This document shows positions 35,359 to 46,830 of a DNA stretch of 64,000 nucleotides, in pieces. Source of the stretch: Pseudomonas sp. Irchel 3E13 (GTDB lineage Bacteria; Pseudomonadota; Gammaproteobacteria; Pseudomonadales; Pseudomonadaceae). A program made the translations under genes and the position numbers. Positions within the stretch are counted from its first letter, which is position 1, and each line of letters opens with the position of its first letter. The notes under the pieces are model-generated. The model made no database searches. It was not told the origin of the DNA and saw nothing but the letters and a program-made list of their open reading frames with translations. The stretch covers positions 124,001 to 188,000 of the forward strand of contig NZ_FYDX01000011.1 of the NCBI RefSeq assembly GCF_900187455.1. The letters run 5' to 3'.

Positions 35359-38018
35359 GGGGTCTCGCTGTCCAGTTCGGGTTGGGCCGGAAGCGGCAAG
35401 CATAGTGTGATGCAGGTGCCGTGACCATCGAGGCCGTCATCGACGCGGATATGCCCGCCATGGGCGCCGATCATGCCCTGGCAGATCGCGAGCCCGAGCC
35501 CGGTGCCCTGCCCGCCGCGATCACCACGGGCGGCGGTGTAGAACATGTCGAAGATGCGCTCGCGGTCCTGCGGGGCGATGCCCGGGCCTTCGTCGGCGAC
35601 GGCCAGGCACAGGTGCTCGTCCTCGACACTCACGCGCATCTCCAGCCGGCCATTGAGCGGAGAAAACCGCGCGGCGTTTTCCAGCACATTGACCAGCGCC
35701 TGCTCGATCAACGCCGCATGCACATAGAGCAGCGGCAAGTGCGCCGGCACCTCGGTGTGCAGTTGCAGCGGCGCCAGCACCACGCGCAGGCGGTTCAAGG
35801 CGCTGCCGACGATGTCCGCCGGGGCGACCCAGTCCCGCGCCAGCTTGAGGCCGCCGTGGCCGAGGCGGGTCATGTCCAGCAGGTTCTGAATGTAGCGGTC
35901 CAGCCGTTCGGCTTCATCGCGGGTGCCTTCCAGCAGTTCGCGACGGTCCGCGGCGGGAATCGCATCGCCTAGCGCCAGCAAGCTGTCGATGCTGCCGCGC
36001 ATCGCGGTCAGCGGCGTGCGCAAGTCGTGGGACACCGAGGCGAGCAAGGCGCTGCGCAACTGCTCGGTTTCGCCGTGCAGGCGCGCGGCTTCCAGTTGAT
36101 CCGCCAGCCGCGCCCGGGCCAGCGCCTGGGCCAGCGGCTGGCTCAGCGCCTTGAGCAGACGGCGACGTTGCGGGGCCAGCGCCTCGTCGCCCGCACGGGC
36201 GCGCACGCCGAGCAGGGCCAACGGGCCTTCGTCCACCGACAGCGGCCACCACCACCAGCGGCCGTTGGGCAGCGTGTCGCTGCCCTGCCCCGCCGCCTGG
36301 TCGTGTTGCCATGCCCACTCGGCGGCGGCGCGCTCGTTGTCGCTGAATTGCAGCACGCCGCCGCTGGCCACCTGCAAACGGCCTTCGGCGTCGCGCTCCA
36401 GCAGGCACGCCTGCAAGTCCGACCAGCCTTCCAGGTGTTGCCCGGCGGCGCTGAACACCGCCTGGCGGTCAGTGGCCGCGGTGAGTTTGCGCGACAGGTC
36501 GAGCAGTTGCCCGGTCTGCTCCTGAGTCTCGCGCAGCGCTTTGAGTTGCCGACGCTGCCGCGCGGCGAGGTTGCCGGTGAGCACCGCCATCAACAGGAAG
36601 AACAGCGAGGTCAGCACGTCTTCTTCGCGCTGGATGGCGAAGGAGAAATTCGGCGGGATAAACAGGAAGTCATACGCCAGGAACGACATCGCCGCACAGG
36701 CCAGCGCCGGACCGATGCTGCTGCGCACCGCCACCAGCAGGACCGCAGCGAGGAACACCAGCGAGATGTTCGGCAGGTCCATGACCCGCGCCACCGCCGA
36801 AGCCAGCCCGGTAGCGAGCAAGGTCGCCAGCAGCGCCAGGGCGTAGTGACGCCAGACCCAGACGCGAGGCGCGACCGTCCGCGTCGGTTCCGGCTGGGCA
36901 TCGCGGTCAAGGACGTTGATTTCCAGGCCGTGGGCCTCGCGCAGCAGGCGGGTCGCCACGCCCGCGCCGAACAGGCGGCGGCGCAGGCGATCCCGCGACT
37001 GCCCCACCAGCACCAGGCTGGCGCGGCGCTCGATGGCATGCTGGATCAGCGTGCGCGCCACTTCCCCGGCGCGCAGCACCACCACTTCGCCGCCCAGGCG
37101 CTCTGCCAGTTGCTGCGCCGCTTGCAGGCGCTGGCGAGCGGTTTCGTCGCGCAGGCGGCCGTTGTCGACATGCACCAGGCTCCACGGTAGATGACGCCGC
37201 TGGGCGACCCGACTGGCATGGCGCACCAGACGCTCGGCCTGGGCGTCGCCATCCACCCCCACCAGCAAGCGCCCGCGCAGCGCCGGGGCATCCTGGCCGA
37301 GACGACGATAACCATGGGCCAGGTCGGCATCGACCTGGGCCGCGGCGGTCTGCATCGCCAACTCGCGCAAGGCGGTGAGGTTGGTCTGGGTGAAGAAGGC
37401 ATCGATCGCCGCCCTCGCCTGTTCCGGCACGTAGACCTTGCCGTCGCGCAGGCGCTCCAGCAGTTCTCGCGGTGGCAGGTCGATCAGCACCAGTTCGAAG
37501 GCTTCCTGCAGCACCCAGTCCGGCAGCGTTTCGCGCACCTGCACGCCGGTGATGCCGCGCACATGGTCGTTGAGACTTTCCAGGTGCTGGACGTTGACCG
37601 TGGTGTAAACGTCGATGCCCGCCGCCAGCAGTTCCTGCACATCCTGCCAGCGTTTGGCGTGACGGCTGCCGGGGGCGTTGCTGTGGGCCAGTTCGTCCAC
37701 CAGCACCAGCTCCGGCGCGGCCTTGAGCAGGCCGTCGAGGTCCATTTCCTCAAGGGTCACGCCGCGGTATTCCGAGCGCACCAGCGGCTGCTGCGGAATA
37801 CCGCCGAGTAGCGCCTCCGTCTCGCTGCGCCCGTGGGTTTCCACCACCCCGGCGAGCACCCGCACGTTATGGCGCAGGCGCGCATGGGCGGCCTGCAACA
37901 TGGCGTAGGTCTTGCCCACCCCCGGGGCGGCGCCGAGAAACACCTTGAGCCGGCCGCGGCCTTCGCGCGGCAGTTCGGCAAGCAGCGCGTCGGCGCGCTG
38001 CGAATCACTGTGGGTCAC
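35355..38018 (-). CDS. kdpD: Sensor histidine kinase KdpD
   Basis: 887 aa with the full KdpD layout. An N-terminal KdpD domain (about residues 20-230) holds Walker A GAAPGVGKT; a Usp domain (about 250-370), a four-helix DUF4118 membrane region (about 395-480), a GAF-like domain (about 510-630) and the kinase core follow. The phospho-accepting His is in SVSHDLRTPLTAMRG near residue 660, and the ATP site has DEGPGI and GTGLGLAI. It senses potassium limitation and controls KdpE. It starts 9 bp after kdpC, so kdpFABCDE is one operon. Confidence 0.96.
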   Translation of the reverse strand: MTHSDSQRADALLAELPREGRGRLKVFLGAAPGVGKTYAMLQAAHARLRHNVRVLAGVVETHGRSETEALLGGIPQQPLVRSEYRGVTLEEMDLDGLLKAAPELVLVDELAHSNAPGSRHAKRWQDVQELLAAGIDVYTTVNVQHLESLNDHVRGITGVQVRETLPDWVLQEAFELVLIDLPPRELLERLRDGKVYVPEQARAAIDAFFTQTNLTALRELAMQTAAAQVDADLAHGYRRLGQDAPALRGRLLVGVDGDAQAERLVRHASRVAQRRHLPWSLVHVDNGRLRDETARQRLQAAQQLAERLGGEVVVLRAGEVARTLIQHAIERRASLVLVGQSRDRLRRRLFGAGVATRLLREAHGLEINVLDRDAQPEPTRTVAPRVWVWRHYALALLATLLATGLASAVARVMDLPNISLVFLAAVLLVAVRSSIGPALACAAMSFLAYDFLFIPPNFSFAIQREEDVLTSLFFLLMAVLTGNLAARQRRQLKALRETQEQTGQLLDLSRKLTAATDRQAVFSAAGQHLEGWSDLQACLLERDAEGRLQVASGGVLQFSDNERAAAEWAWQHDQAAGQGSDTLPNGRWWWWPLSVDEGPLALLGVRARAGDEALAPQRRRLLKALSQPLAQALARARLADQLEAARLHGETEQLRSALLASVSHDLRTPLTAMRGSIDSLLALGDAIPAADRRELLEGTRDEAERLDRYIQNLLDMTRLGHGGLKLARDWVAPADIVGSALNRLRVVLAPLQLHTEVPAHLPLLYVHAALIEQALVNVLENAARFSPLNGRLEMRVSVEDEHLCLAVADEGPGIAPQDRERIFDMFYTAARGDRGGQGTGLGLAICQGMIGAHGGHIRVDDGLDGHGTCITLCLPLPAQPELDSETP

Positions 38019-38027
38019 GCTGTGTCC

Positions 38028-38588
38028 TTATTTCGAAAGCGGGGCGAGCCGGTCGAGGGCCGCGTTCAGCGCCAGCACGCTGACCACCGGCGGACCGATC
38101 AAGGGTTGCAGGGTGGCCTGCTCCACCAGCGCTTGCAACGTCTGTTGCGAGATCTGCCGCGCCGCCGCCACCCGCGGCAGTTGATACGCCACCGCCGCCG
38201 GCGGCAGGTGCGGATCGAGGCCGCTGCCGGAGGTGGTCAGCAAGGCCAGCGGCACCGGCCCCTGCGCCTCGCGATAGAGACCGCCGGCCGCCTCGTCGAT
38301 CCGCGTGGCCAGCGCCGGGTTGCTCGGCGCCAGGTTGCTCGCGCCGCTGGCCACGGTAGCGTAGTCGGCGGCGGACGGCCGCGACTGGAACCAGGCGTCG
38401 CCGCTGAACGGCTGGGCGATCAGCCAGGAGCCACGGACCTGGCCCTGTTCGTCGCGCATCAGGCTGCCATTGGCCTGCTCGGGGAAGGCCACCTGGGCGA
38501 TGCCGGTGACCAGCAGCGGATAACCGACCCCGGTCAGCAGGGTCATCAGTAACAACAGGCTCAGGGCCGGACGTAGATGAGTCGTCAT
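38028..38588 (-). CDS. kdpC: Potassium-transporting ATPase subunit C
   Basis: 186 aa with one N-terminal transmembrane helix (ALSLLLLMTLLTGVGYPLLV) and a periplasmic domain with GSWLIAQPFSGDAWFQSRPS and TTSGSGLDPHLPPAAVAYQL, both hallmarks of KdpC. It stabilises the KdpFABC complex and assists potassium uptake. Fifteen bases separate it from kdpB and nine from kdpD. Confidence 0.95.
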   Translation of the reverse strand: MTTHLRPALSLLLLMTLLTGVGYPLLVTGIAQVAFPEQANGSLMRDEQGQVRGSWLIAQPFSGDAWFQSRPSAADYATVASGASNLAPSNPALATRIDEAAGGLYREAQGPVPLALLTTSGSGLDPHLPPAAVAYQLPRVAAARQISQQTLQALVEQATLQPLIGPPVVSVLALNAALDRLAPLSK

Positions 38589-38603
38589 GGGTAATTCCTC
38601 GGT

Positions 38604-40654
<2,051 letters not shown>

Positions 40655-40658
<4 letters not shown>

Positions 40659-42364
40659 GGATTCACTCCTTGCAAGCCCAGGCTCAGGAATTCAGCGACC
40701 GGACCCAGGGCCAGGGCCGGCAGGAACGTCAGGCCACCGACCAACAGGATGGTGACCACCAGCAGGGTGACAAACAGCGGGCCGTGGGTCGGGAAGCTGT
40801 TCAGGCCCACCGGCGCGGTCTTCTTCAGCGCCAGGCTGCCGGCCAGGGCGAGCACCGGGAGGATGTAGCCGAAGCGCCCGATCAACATGCCCAGGCCGAT
40901 CATCAGGTTGTGGAACGTGGTGTTGGCGCCCAGCCCGGCGAAGGCCGAACCGTTGTTGGCGCTGGCCGAGGTGTAGGCGTAGAGCAACTGGCTGAAACCG
41001 TGAGGTCCGGGGTTGCTGACACTCGCCGCCGGACCGGGCAACGCGGTGGCGAGGGCGCCGAGGACCAGCACGCCGACCGGCATCACCAGCAAGGTCGCGA
41101 CCAGCAGTTGCACCTCGCGGGCCTGGAGTTTCTTGCCGAGGTATTCCGGGGTGCGGCCGATCATCAGGCCGGCGAGGAACACCGCGATCAGCACGTTCAG
41201 CAACATGCCGTAGAGCCCGGCGCCGACGCCGCCGAAGATCACTTCGCCGACCATCATGTTGACCAGCGCGACCATCCCGGTCAGCGGATTGAGGCTGTCG
41301 TGCATGGCGTTGACCGAGCCGTTGGAGGCGGCGGTGGTGGTCACGGTCCAGAGCACGCTGCCGGTGGTGCCGAAGCGGCTTTCCTTGCCTTCGAGCGGCG
41401 CGCTTTGCTCGACCTGCGGGTTGCTCAGGGTCGGGTTGGCCTGGTACTCCGACCACAGCGCTGTAGCGCCGCCGATCAGGAACAGCGCCAGCATGCCGGC
41501 GATGATCGCGCGGCTCTGGCGCAGGTCCTTGACGTAGTGGCCGAAGGTGAACACCAGGGCCACCGGAATGAGGATGATCGACGCGACTTCGAACAGGTTG
41601 CTCCAGGCCGTTGGGTTCTCGAACGGGTGCGCCGAGTTGACGCCGAAGAAGCCGCCACCGTTGGTACCCAGTTGCTTGATGGCGATCTGGCTGGCGGCCG
41701 GGCCGAGCGGGATGACTTGGTCAGCACCTTGCAGGGTGATCGCGTGAACGTAATCGCTGAAGGTCTGCGGCACGCCCTGCCAGACCAGCAGCAACGCCAG
41801 CACCAGGCACAGCGGCAACAGGCCGTAGAGGGTGGCGCGGGTCATGTCGACCCAGAAGTTGCCGAGGGTGCCGACGGAACGCCGGGCGATGCCGCGGCAC
41901 AGCGCGACCAGCACGGCCAGGCCGGTGGCGGCGCTGACGAAGTTCTGCACGGTCAGGCCGATCATCTGGCTCAGGTAGCTGACCGAGGCTTCGCCACTGT
42001 AGGACTGCCAGTTGGTGTTGGTCATGAAACTGACCGCGGTGTTGAACGCCAGCGACCACTCCTGGCCCGGCAGGTGCTGCGGGTTCAGCGGCAGGAACGC
42101 CTGCAGGCGCAGCACCGTAAACAGCAGCAGGAAGCCGGCAAGGTTGAACGCCAGCAGCGCCAGGGCGTACTGCTTCCAGTTCTGCTCCTGTTCGGCCTTG
42201 ACCCCGGCGATACGGTAGCAACCGCGCTCGACCGGTCCCAGCACGGGCGTCATCCAGGTGCGCTGGCCTTCCATCACCTTGTAATAGAAGCGACCGAGCG
42301 AGGGTGCCGGCAACAGCACCAAGGCGAAGAACACCAGCAGCAATGCGTAATCGTAACTGTGCAT
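40655..42364 (-). CDS. kdpA: Potassium-transporting ATPase potassium-binding subunit
   Basis: 569 aa, about ten transmembrane helices, the potassium channel-like subunit. Selectivity-filter-like loops are visible, such as NTNWQSYSGE, GTNGGGFFGVNSAHPFENP and NNGSAFAGLG, matching the SKT-superfamily filter sequences of KdpA. It starts 9 bp after kdpF and overlaps kdpB. Confidence 0.96.
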
Positions 42365-42373
42365 GGCCGCTCC

Positions 42374-42463
42374 CTAGCCGCGATCGGCGCGCAGCAACGC
42401 GGCCATCAGGTACACAAACAACGCCACTGCCAGCAGCAGTGACACCCCGTCCAGAATGCTCAT
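42374..42463 (-). CDS. kdpF: Potassium-transporting ATPase small subunit KdpF
   Basis: A single-helix peptide of 29 aa, MSILDGVSLLLAVALFVYLM followed by AALLRADRG. KdpF stabilises the Kdp complex in the membrane. The length and position as first gene of the operon are as expected. A longer in-frame reading to 42628 is not needed; the ATG at 42463 begins the family sequence. Confidence 0.92.
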   Translation of the reverse strand: MSILDGVSLLLAVALFVYLMAALLRADRG

Positions 42464-42737
42464 GAGAAATCTCCGTCCAACGGCACCTGCCGCGTAGGGA
42501 AATTCTCTGGCTGAGGCGAGTAAAGGGACGAGACCGAGGATGCTTGTTGCGCATAAAGAAAGCGTAAAACCAGCGCCTGCCGGCGATTTTGATGCGCTCG
42601 GCACAATCAGACCTGCACGCATATGCATAGAGCGAATCGATATCGGTTATAAGCTAATTCGATATGAATATATTTGGGTATAAAAAAAGTGGTTATGCTG
42701 CGCGCGCCCTTCGATTCAAGAGCGTGTCAGGTAACGT
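42464..42737. promoter_or_regulatory. Divergent control region between kdpF and the TSUP gene
   Basis: The 274-bp gap includes an AT-rich block at about 42640-42690, well below the local GC content, as expected for KdpE-dependent promoters and for the TSUP promoter (a TATAAA box lies at 42679-42684). Exact boxes cannot be assigned with confidence. Confidence 0.4.
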
Positions 42738-43523
42738 ATGGATGTCGGTTCTTTTGGCTTCACCATTGCTGGTCTGGTAGTCGGTTTCATTGTCGGTATG
42801 ACCGGTGTCGGCGGCGGCTCGCTGATGACCCCGATCCTGCTCTGGTTCGGCATCAACCCGGCCACCGCGGTCGGCACCGACCTGCTCTACGCGGCCATCA
42901 CCAAGGCCAGCGGCGTCTGGGTCCATAGCAAACAGAAAAACATCGACTGGGCGATCACCGGTTGGCTGGCCCTGGGCAGCGTGCCGGCGGCGGCGGCGAC
43001 CTTGTGGTTCCTCAGCACCCTGCACACCGACACTGCGGCGCTGAACGCCATCATCAAGCAAGGTCTGGCGGTGGTGCTGATCCTCACGGCGCTGGCGATC
43101 CTGTTCAAATCCCGTCTTCAAGCCTTTGCCAGCAAGCATGCCGGTGACCGTTACCACCTGAGCGGGCGCAGCCTGAATGTGCTGACCGTGATCACCGGCG
43201 TGGTCCTCGGCGTGATGGTCTCGCTGACCTCCATCGGTGCCGGCGCGCTGGGCACCGTGGCGTTGTTCCTGCTTTACCCGTACCTGGTGACCCGCCGCCT
43301 GGTCGGCACCGAAATCGCCCACGCCGTGCCGCTGACCCTGGTCGCCGGCCTGGGCCATGCCAGCATGGGCAACATGGACTGGTCGCTGCTGGGTTACCTG
43401 TTGCTGGGCTCGTTGCCGGGGATCTACATCGGCAGCCACCTGACCGGGCGGATCTCGGACAACGTGCTGCGCCCTTGCCTGGCGACGATGCTGTTGTTGA
43501 TCGGGTACAAGCTGGCGTTTTGA
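42738..43523 (+). CDS. TSUP family transporter (TauE/SafE-like)
   Basis: 261 aa with about eight transmembrane helices. The two conserved repeats are visible: VGFIVGMTGVGGGSLMTPIL near the N-terminus and GVVLGVMVSLTSIGAGALGT in the second half. The family exports or imports small sulfur-containing anions such as sulfite or sulfonates; the substrate here is unknown. The last 147 bases of this gene recur as a fragment at 46684-46830, a sign that the 3' end was included in a tandem duplication. A hairpin terminator follows. Confidence 0.9.
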   Translation: MDVGSFGFTIAGLVVGFIVGMTGVGGGSLMTPILLWFGINPATAVGTDLLYAAITKASGVWVHSKQKNIDWAITGWLALGSVPAAAATLWFLSTLHTDTAALNAIIKQGLAVVLILTALAILFKSRLQAFASKHAGDRYHLSGRSLNVLTVITGVVLGVMVSLTSIGAGALGTVALFLLYPYLVTRRLVGTEIAHAVPLTLVAGLGHASMGNMDWSLLGYLLLGSLPGIYIGSHLTGRISDNVLRPCLATMLLLIGYKLAF

Positions 43524-43546
43524 GATGCCGGAGAGGTGAATGAAAG

Positions 43547-43569
43547 AGGGCCGCTATTGCGGCCCTTTT
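43547..43569 (+). terminator. Terminator of the TSUP gene
   Basis: AGGGCCGC-TATT-GCGGCCCT followed by TTT. An identical hairpin is present at 46854-46876 after the duplicated gene fragment. Confidence 0.88.
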
Positions 43570-43652
43570 GCATTTTTGGGGTTTGGGTGCAGGTGGGGGG
43601 AGCTGGCTTGGCAGTTCCAAGCCGGTGTTGTCGGATGACAACAGGAAGGGCT

Positions 43653-43720
43653 TTACTGCGAAGTAGGATAGCTCTTCACGGCTGCCTCGAATGCCGTTTT
43701 GAACTCGGAAACGATACCGG
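43653..43720 (-). pseudogene. 3' remnant of a copy-2-type immunity gene
   Basis: Read on the minus strand, the bases end in FKTAFEAAVKSYPTSQ and a stop. This aligns with the ends of the two immunity proteins of the second cassette (YTKAFAAAVNSCPAPQ and HNKAIEAAVKTCPAPQ). An upstream stop codon cuts it off after about 22 codons, so only the tail of the gene remains. It lies directly downstream of the copy-1 immunity gene. Confidence 0.7.
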
Positions 43721-43721
43721 C

Positions 43722-44336
43722 TTATGGATATCCCCATGGGGTGGCCAGTTGTAGCGTGATGAGGTAACGCTCCTCTGTTGGGCGACTATCATCTCTGAAG
43801 CGTCCGACTACCAGCATCACTTCATATTTGTTACTCGCTCGCCAGTAAGCACTACCGCCTCGGTTGACGTCTCGCAATCGGGCACGCCACTCAGGCGTGT
43901 CGGCGAACGGAGGGTCTTTTTCTGTCCCGATGGAAATCCAACCAGCCTTGCGCCATTGCTCCTGCAAATCCAGCACGACCCTTAGGGTGTCGTCGAGCAC
44001 TAGCGGCTCAATTTGAGGGGACATGCGGATGCCGTCGACCAGCTCATCAGTGAAACCTATCGTGAAGAAGCGGGCCAGAGGGGTTACAAATCCATATTGA
44101 GGGTCTATGAGTCGCAGTCGGGCATCAGTCTTTGGCACCATGAACCAGTGATGCCCAGGAATGGCGGGGTCGATCGCTGCGCTGGAGCGCTGACGCATGT
44201 CTTCCCAAGGTTCGCCAGGCGTCAATGCGATTTCGGGTTCATCTGCAAAAAGACGCACGCCCCCAAAGACCAGAAGTGCGGCAACGAATAGACCAAGCCC
44301 GCCACGTTGCCAACCTATCGGCCCGAGCCGGTTCAT
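43722..44336 (-). CDS. Probable immunity protein of PAAR effector 1
   Basis: 204 aa. It starts MNRLGPIGWQRGGLGLFVAA with one transmembrane helix (about residues 13-30), and the remaining 170 residues would face the periplasm. I do not recognise a family. The evidence for immunity is positional: its ATG overlaps the stop codon of the PAAR effector gene by four bases (ATGA), and effector/immunity pairs of type VI secretion are usually arranged this way. The single anchor with periplasmic domain suggests protection against a toxin acting outside the cytoplasm. GC content is lower than in the flanking genes. Confidence 0.7.
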   Translation of the reverse strand: MNRLGPIGWQRGGLGLFVAALLVFGGVRLFADEPEIALTPGEPWEDMRQRSSAAIDPAIPGHHWFMVPKTDARLRLIDPQYGFVTPLARFFTIGFTDELVDGIRMSPQIEPLVLDDTLRVVLDLQEQWRKAGWISIGTEKDPPFADTPEWRARLRDVNRGGSAYWRASNKYEVMLVVGRFRDDSRPTEERYLITLQLATPWGYP

Positions 44337-45787
44337 CGGACACCCAGGCCTTTGGCGATATCGTCAATGGCCTGTTCGATTCGATGCCGCTCAGTGCTGT
44401 GCAACAATCCTTCAAACTCCGCAGCTGCTTTAAGCACGAAAGTCATGCGTTGGTTGATATCGGCTAGGTTAGCGATGGGGTTGTTGCTGAACTCAATGGT
44501 GCGGCCATCGTTGAGGGAGCGGCATTGGCTTGCGAGCGTCAACTCAATCGCTTGAGCTACGCCGGACGGTATGCCCGTGACGTAGGAAAGATGGTTGCCT
44601 CGTAACAGGCTTACCAGTTTGGGGTCGGTATACATCGTGGGCTGAAGGATATTTCGTTGCTCATGGTCAGCTAGATACTCAACGCTTTTAGCGATATTGC
44701 CAGCATCAATAGCTTCGAAGGCTTGCAGGATTTCCCTATAGTCAGTACCGAACCTTAATTTATCTTGCTCGATGGGCCATAGCACTGGAGATTGGGCATT
44801 TCCATAAATATTCTTGCGCAAGCGTAAGCACGTTTTAAGCGACTGAAATCCCTTATCTTTATAAAACGCATGCAACGGAAACACATCCAAAAACAGCGTT
44901 GTATTACCCATCGCCATCATTTCGTACACATGCTGATAAAGCTGTTGCACGCTGGACAACGGCTCACCTTCACTCCGTATATCAACGCTTGGCACCGGAT
45001 TATTACGGTTAGCCTTTTCATACTCCTTTTGTCTTTTCCCGTACTCCAGAAACTTGGCCCGTCTTTCGCGTTCTTCGGTGCTGAACAGTCCCCACACACC
45101 TGCTCTGGCACTTGTCCTCAAATGCTCCGCAGCCTCATATTCCGCCTGAATTTTCTCGATGGATTCAGACGCATGCAACAAGCCGCAGCCCACTTGTTTG
45201 GATGCAAACGCGGCGAGGCCAGCCCATTGAAAACGGTTATCGGATTGCCATAGCTGGGCGTAGGCAGCGTTGATCATCTGGTTACGCACCTTGGGATCGG
45301 CTATCAACTTTCCGCCAGGTGCAATGAAGTCTTCGGCTTGTTTCTGGTAAAAACGCCAGTTTTTCTCGCAGGCGGACTCGATTGTTTCCGTGAGCCCGGA
45401 GGAGGCGATAGGGGCCGAGGCGAAGTTTTGGTGGATAGAGGCTGGATTGGCCGGGCTGCTTGAAGCCGTGGTCGAGGGCTGACTGTGCCTCGGCGCCATG
45501 ACGCTGTTGGTGGACTCGTAAGAGAAGCCGAAGTCCGAGGGAATCAACCCGGCGTAACACGGGCAGCCACTGAAGCTGTCCAGGCTTCCCGCGACCAGTA
45601 CGCCTTCGTTGATAAATGACGGAACGCCGCCGTGGATCTGATAGGTCTTCCCGGTCACGCCGCACGTCACCGAGTCACCCTGACGGGCCGTAGGCAAGCC
45701 CTCGATGATGAATTCGCTGTCGCCGGTTAGAACCTGACCACCACAGGTGGTCTTGTCGCCAATGCGAATGAGGTAGCCGAGCATCAT
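44333..45787 (-). CDS. PAAR-domain effector 1, DUF2515-like C-terminal domain
   Basis: 484 aa. Residues 1-80 form a PAAR domain (GDKTTCGGQVLTGDSEFIIE through SFSGCPCYAG), which caps the VgrG spike of a type VI secretion system. A Ser/Pro linker (about 95-125) leads to a C-terminal domain of about 350 residues. That domain has NAAYAQLWQSDNRFQWAGLA and MGNTTLFLDVFPLHAFY, patterns I associate with DUF2515, a family without known activity. Residues 1-117 are almost identical to those of effector 2 at 48156-49412; the rest is unrelated. AAGGA precedes the first of two ATGs. The 3' two thirds are AT-richer than the surroundings. No vgrG is nearby. Confidence 0.82.
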   Translation of the reverse strand: MMLGYLIRIGDKTTCGGQVLTGDSEFIIEGLPTARQGDSVTCGVTGKTYQIHGGVPSFINEGVLVAGSLDSFSGCPCYAGLIPSDFGFSYESTNSVMAPRHSQPSTTASSSPANPASIHQNFASAPIASSGLTETIESACEKNWRFYQKQAEDFIAPGGKLIADPKVRNQMINAAYAQLWQSDNRFQWAGLAAFASKQVGCGLLHASESIEKIQAEYEAAEHLRTSARAGVWGLFSTEERERRAKFLEYGKRQKEYEKANRNNPVPSVDIRSEGEPLSSVQQLYQHVYEMMAMGNTTLFLDVFPLHAFYKDKGFQSLKTCLRLRKNIYGNAQSPVLWPIEQDKLRFGTDYREILQAFEAIDAGNIAKSVEYLADHEQRNILQPTMYTDPKLVSLLRGNHLSYVTGIPSGVAQAIELTLASQCRSLNDGRTIEFSNNPIANLADINQRMTFVLKAAAEFEGLLHSTERHRIEQAIDDIAKGLGVR

Positions 45788-45965
45788 GAATCTGCGTCCT
45801 TGTAGGTTCGCTCAAGAGCTCCCGGGAAAGGGTTCACCGGGCAAAGGGCAGATACTTGCTGGGCGCAGGCTGTCAGTCAGCAGGGCGATTCTTAGTGATA
45901 TGTAGGATGTTTCCGAGGTAGCAATCGCTGACGGCCCTGGACCCAGGGACCGTAAATGATCCAGC

Positions 45966-46560
45966 TTATAAATACTTCAACCACGCAATGTCTCGTCGCC
46001 GTGCCTTCAACCGCGCAAACCAGCGCACCGGCAGGTACAACGCCAACGCCAGCAGTGCCGCCGCGATCCACACCGCCAGCACCGAATCAAAGCCGAAATA
46101 CTGCCCATGATTGGTACCCCAGATCGCCACGCTGGCGAGGTACAGCAGCTTCAACACATACAAGTGCAGCAAGTAGAAGAACATCGGCGCCGCGCCGAAC
46201 ACCGCCAGCCAGCGCACCGCGCGTCCGTCATTGCGGCGCTCGAACAGCACCAGCAGCAGCAGGCCGATCCCCAGCGTCAGGGCGAGGAACAACAACGACG
46301 GCGGGTATTTGGTGATGTTGAAGAAGCTCATCAGCGTCTGCACCGCCGTGTCACCGCTCAACCAGGGCTTTTCGCCATAGCCGTTGAGCAAGCGCAACAC
46401 CAGGAACAGGCCCAAGGCCCCGATGGCAGTCCCCAGCAATAGCTGACGACGCTGCCCCGCCTCAGTGCCCCGCGCAAACCACGGGCCGATGGCATAGCCC
46501 AACGAGATCACGCCAATCCACGGCAACAGCGGATATGACGTGCGCAACCGCAGGCCCTCG
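45966..46560 (-). pseudogene. Truncated DUF1624 membrane protein gene (copy 1)
   Basis: Encodes the last 198 or so residues of the intact gene at 49590-50738, with few differences (ending AWLKYL and a stop). The 5' half is missing: similarity stops at 46560, where the sequence jumps to a fragment of arsB. A TTG at 46547 could initiate a 193-aa product with about five helices, but without the N-terminal catalytic half it is unlikely to work. Confidence 0.88.
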
Positions 46561-46562
46561 TT

Positions 46563-46684
46563 ATCGCCGACACCGCGAGCCTGCCGCTGGTGGTGTCGAA
46601 CCTGGTGAATATCGTCTCGGCGGACTTCTTCGGCATCGGCTTCGGCGAATACGCGTCAGTGATGTGGCCGGTGAACCTGGCGAG
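46563..46684 (+). pseudogene. Internal fragment of arsB
   Basis: 122 bases match arsB positions 51316-51437 with one difference, encoding IADTASLPLVVSNLVNIVSA and onward in the same frame. It is bounded on the left by the DUF1624 fragment and on the right by the TSUP fragment. No start codon; a scar of rearrangement. Confidence 0.92.
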
Positions 46685-46830
46685 ACTGGTCGCTGCTGGG
46701 TTATCTGCTGTTGGGCTCGTTGCCGGGGATCTACATCGGCAGCCACCTGACCGGGCGGATCTCGGACAACGTGCTGCGCCCTTGCCTGGCGACGATGCTG
46801 TTGTTGATCGGGTACAAGTTGGCGTTTTGA
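46684..46830 (+). pseudogene. 3' fragment of the TSUP transporter gene
   Basis: 147 bases match 43377-43523, the last 49 codons of the TSUP gene including the stop, with four differences. The fragment is out of frame with the arsB piece before it. Downstream the duplicated terminator and flank continue. Confidence 0.93.

Noticed and set aside
43536..43754. Similar plus-strand small frames at 43536-43754 and 46843-47091 suggesting a duplicated small gene
   Set aside because: Both read through the terminator hairpin and antisense to immunity sequences; the similarity comes from the duplicated segment, not from a conserved protein.
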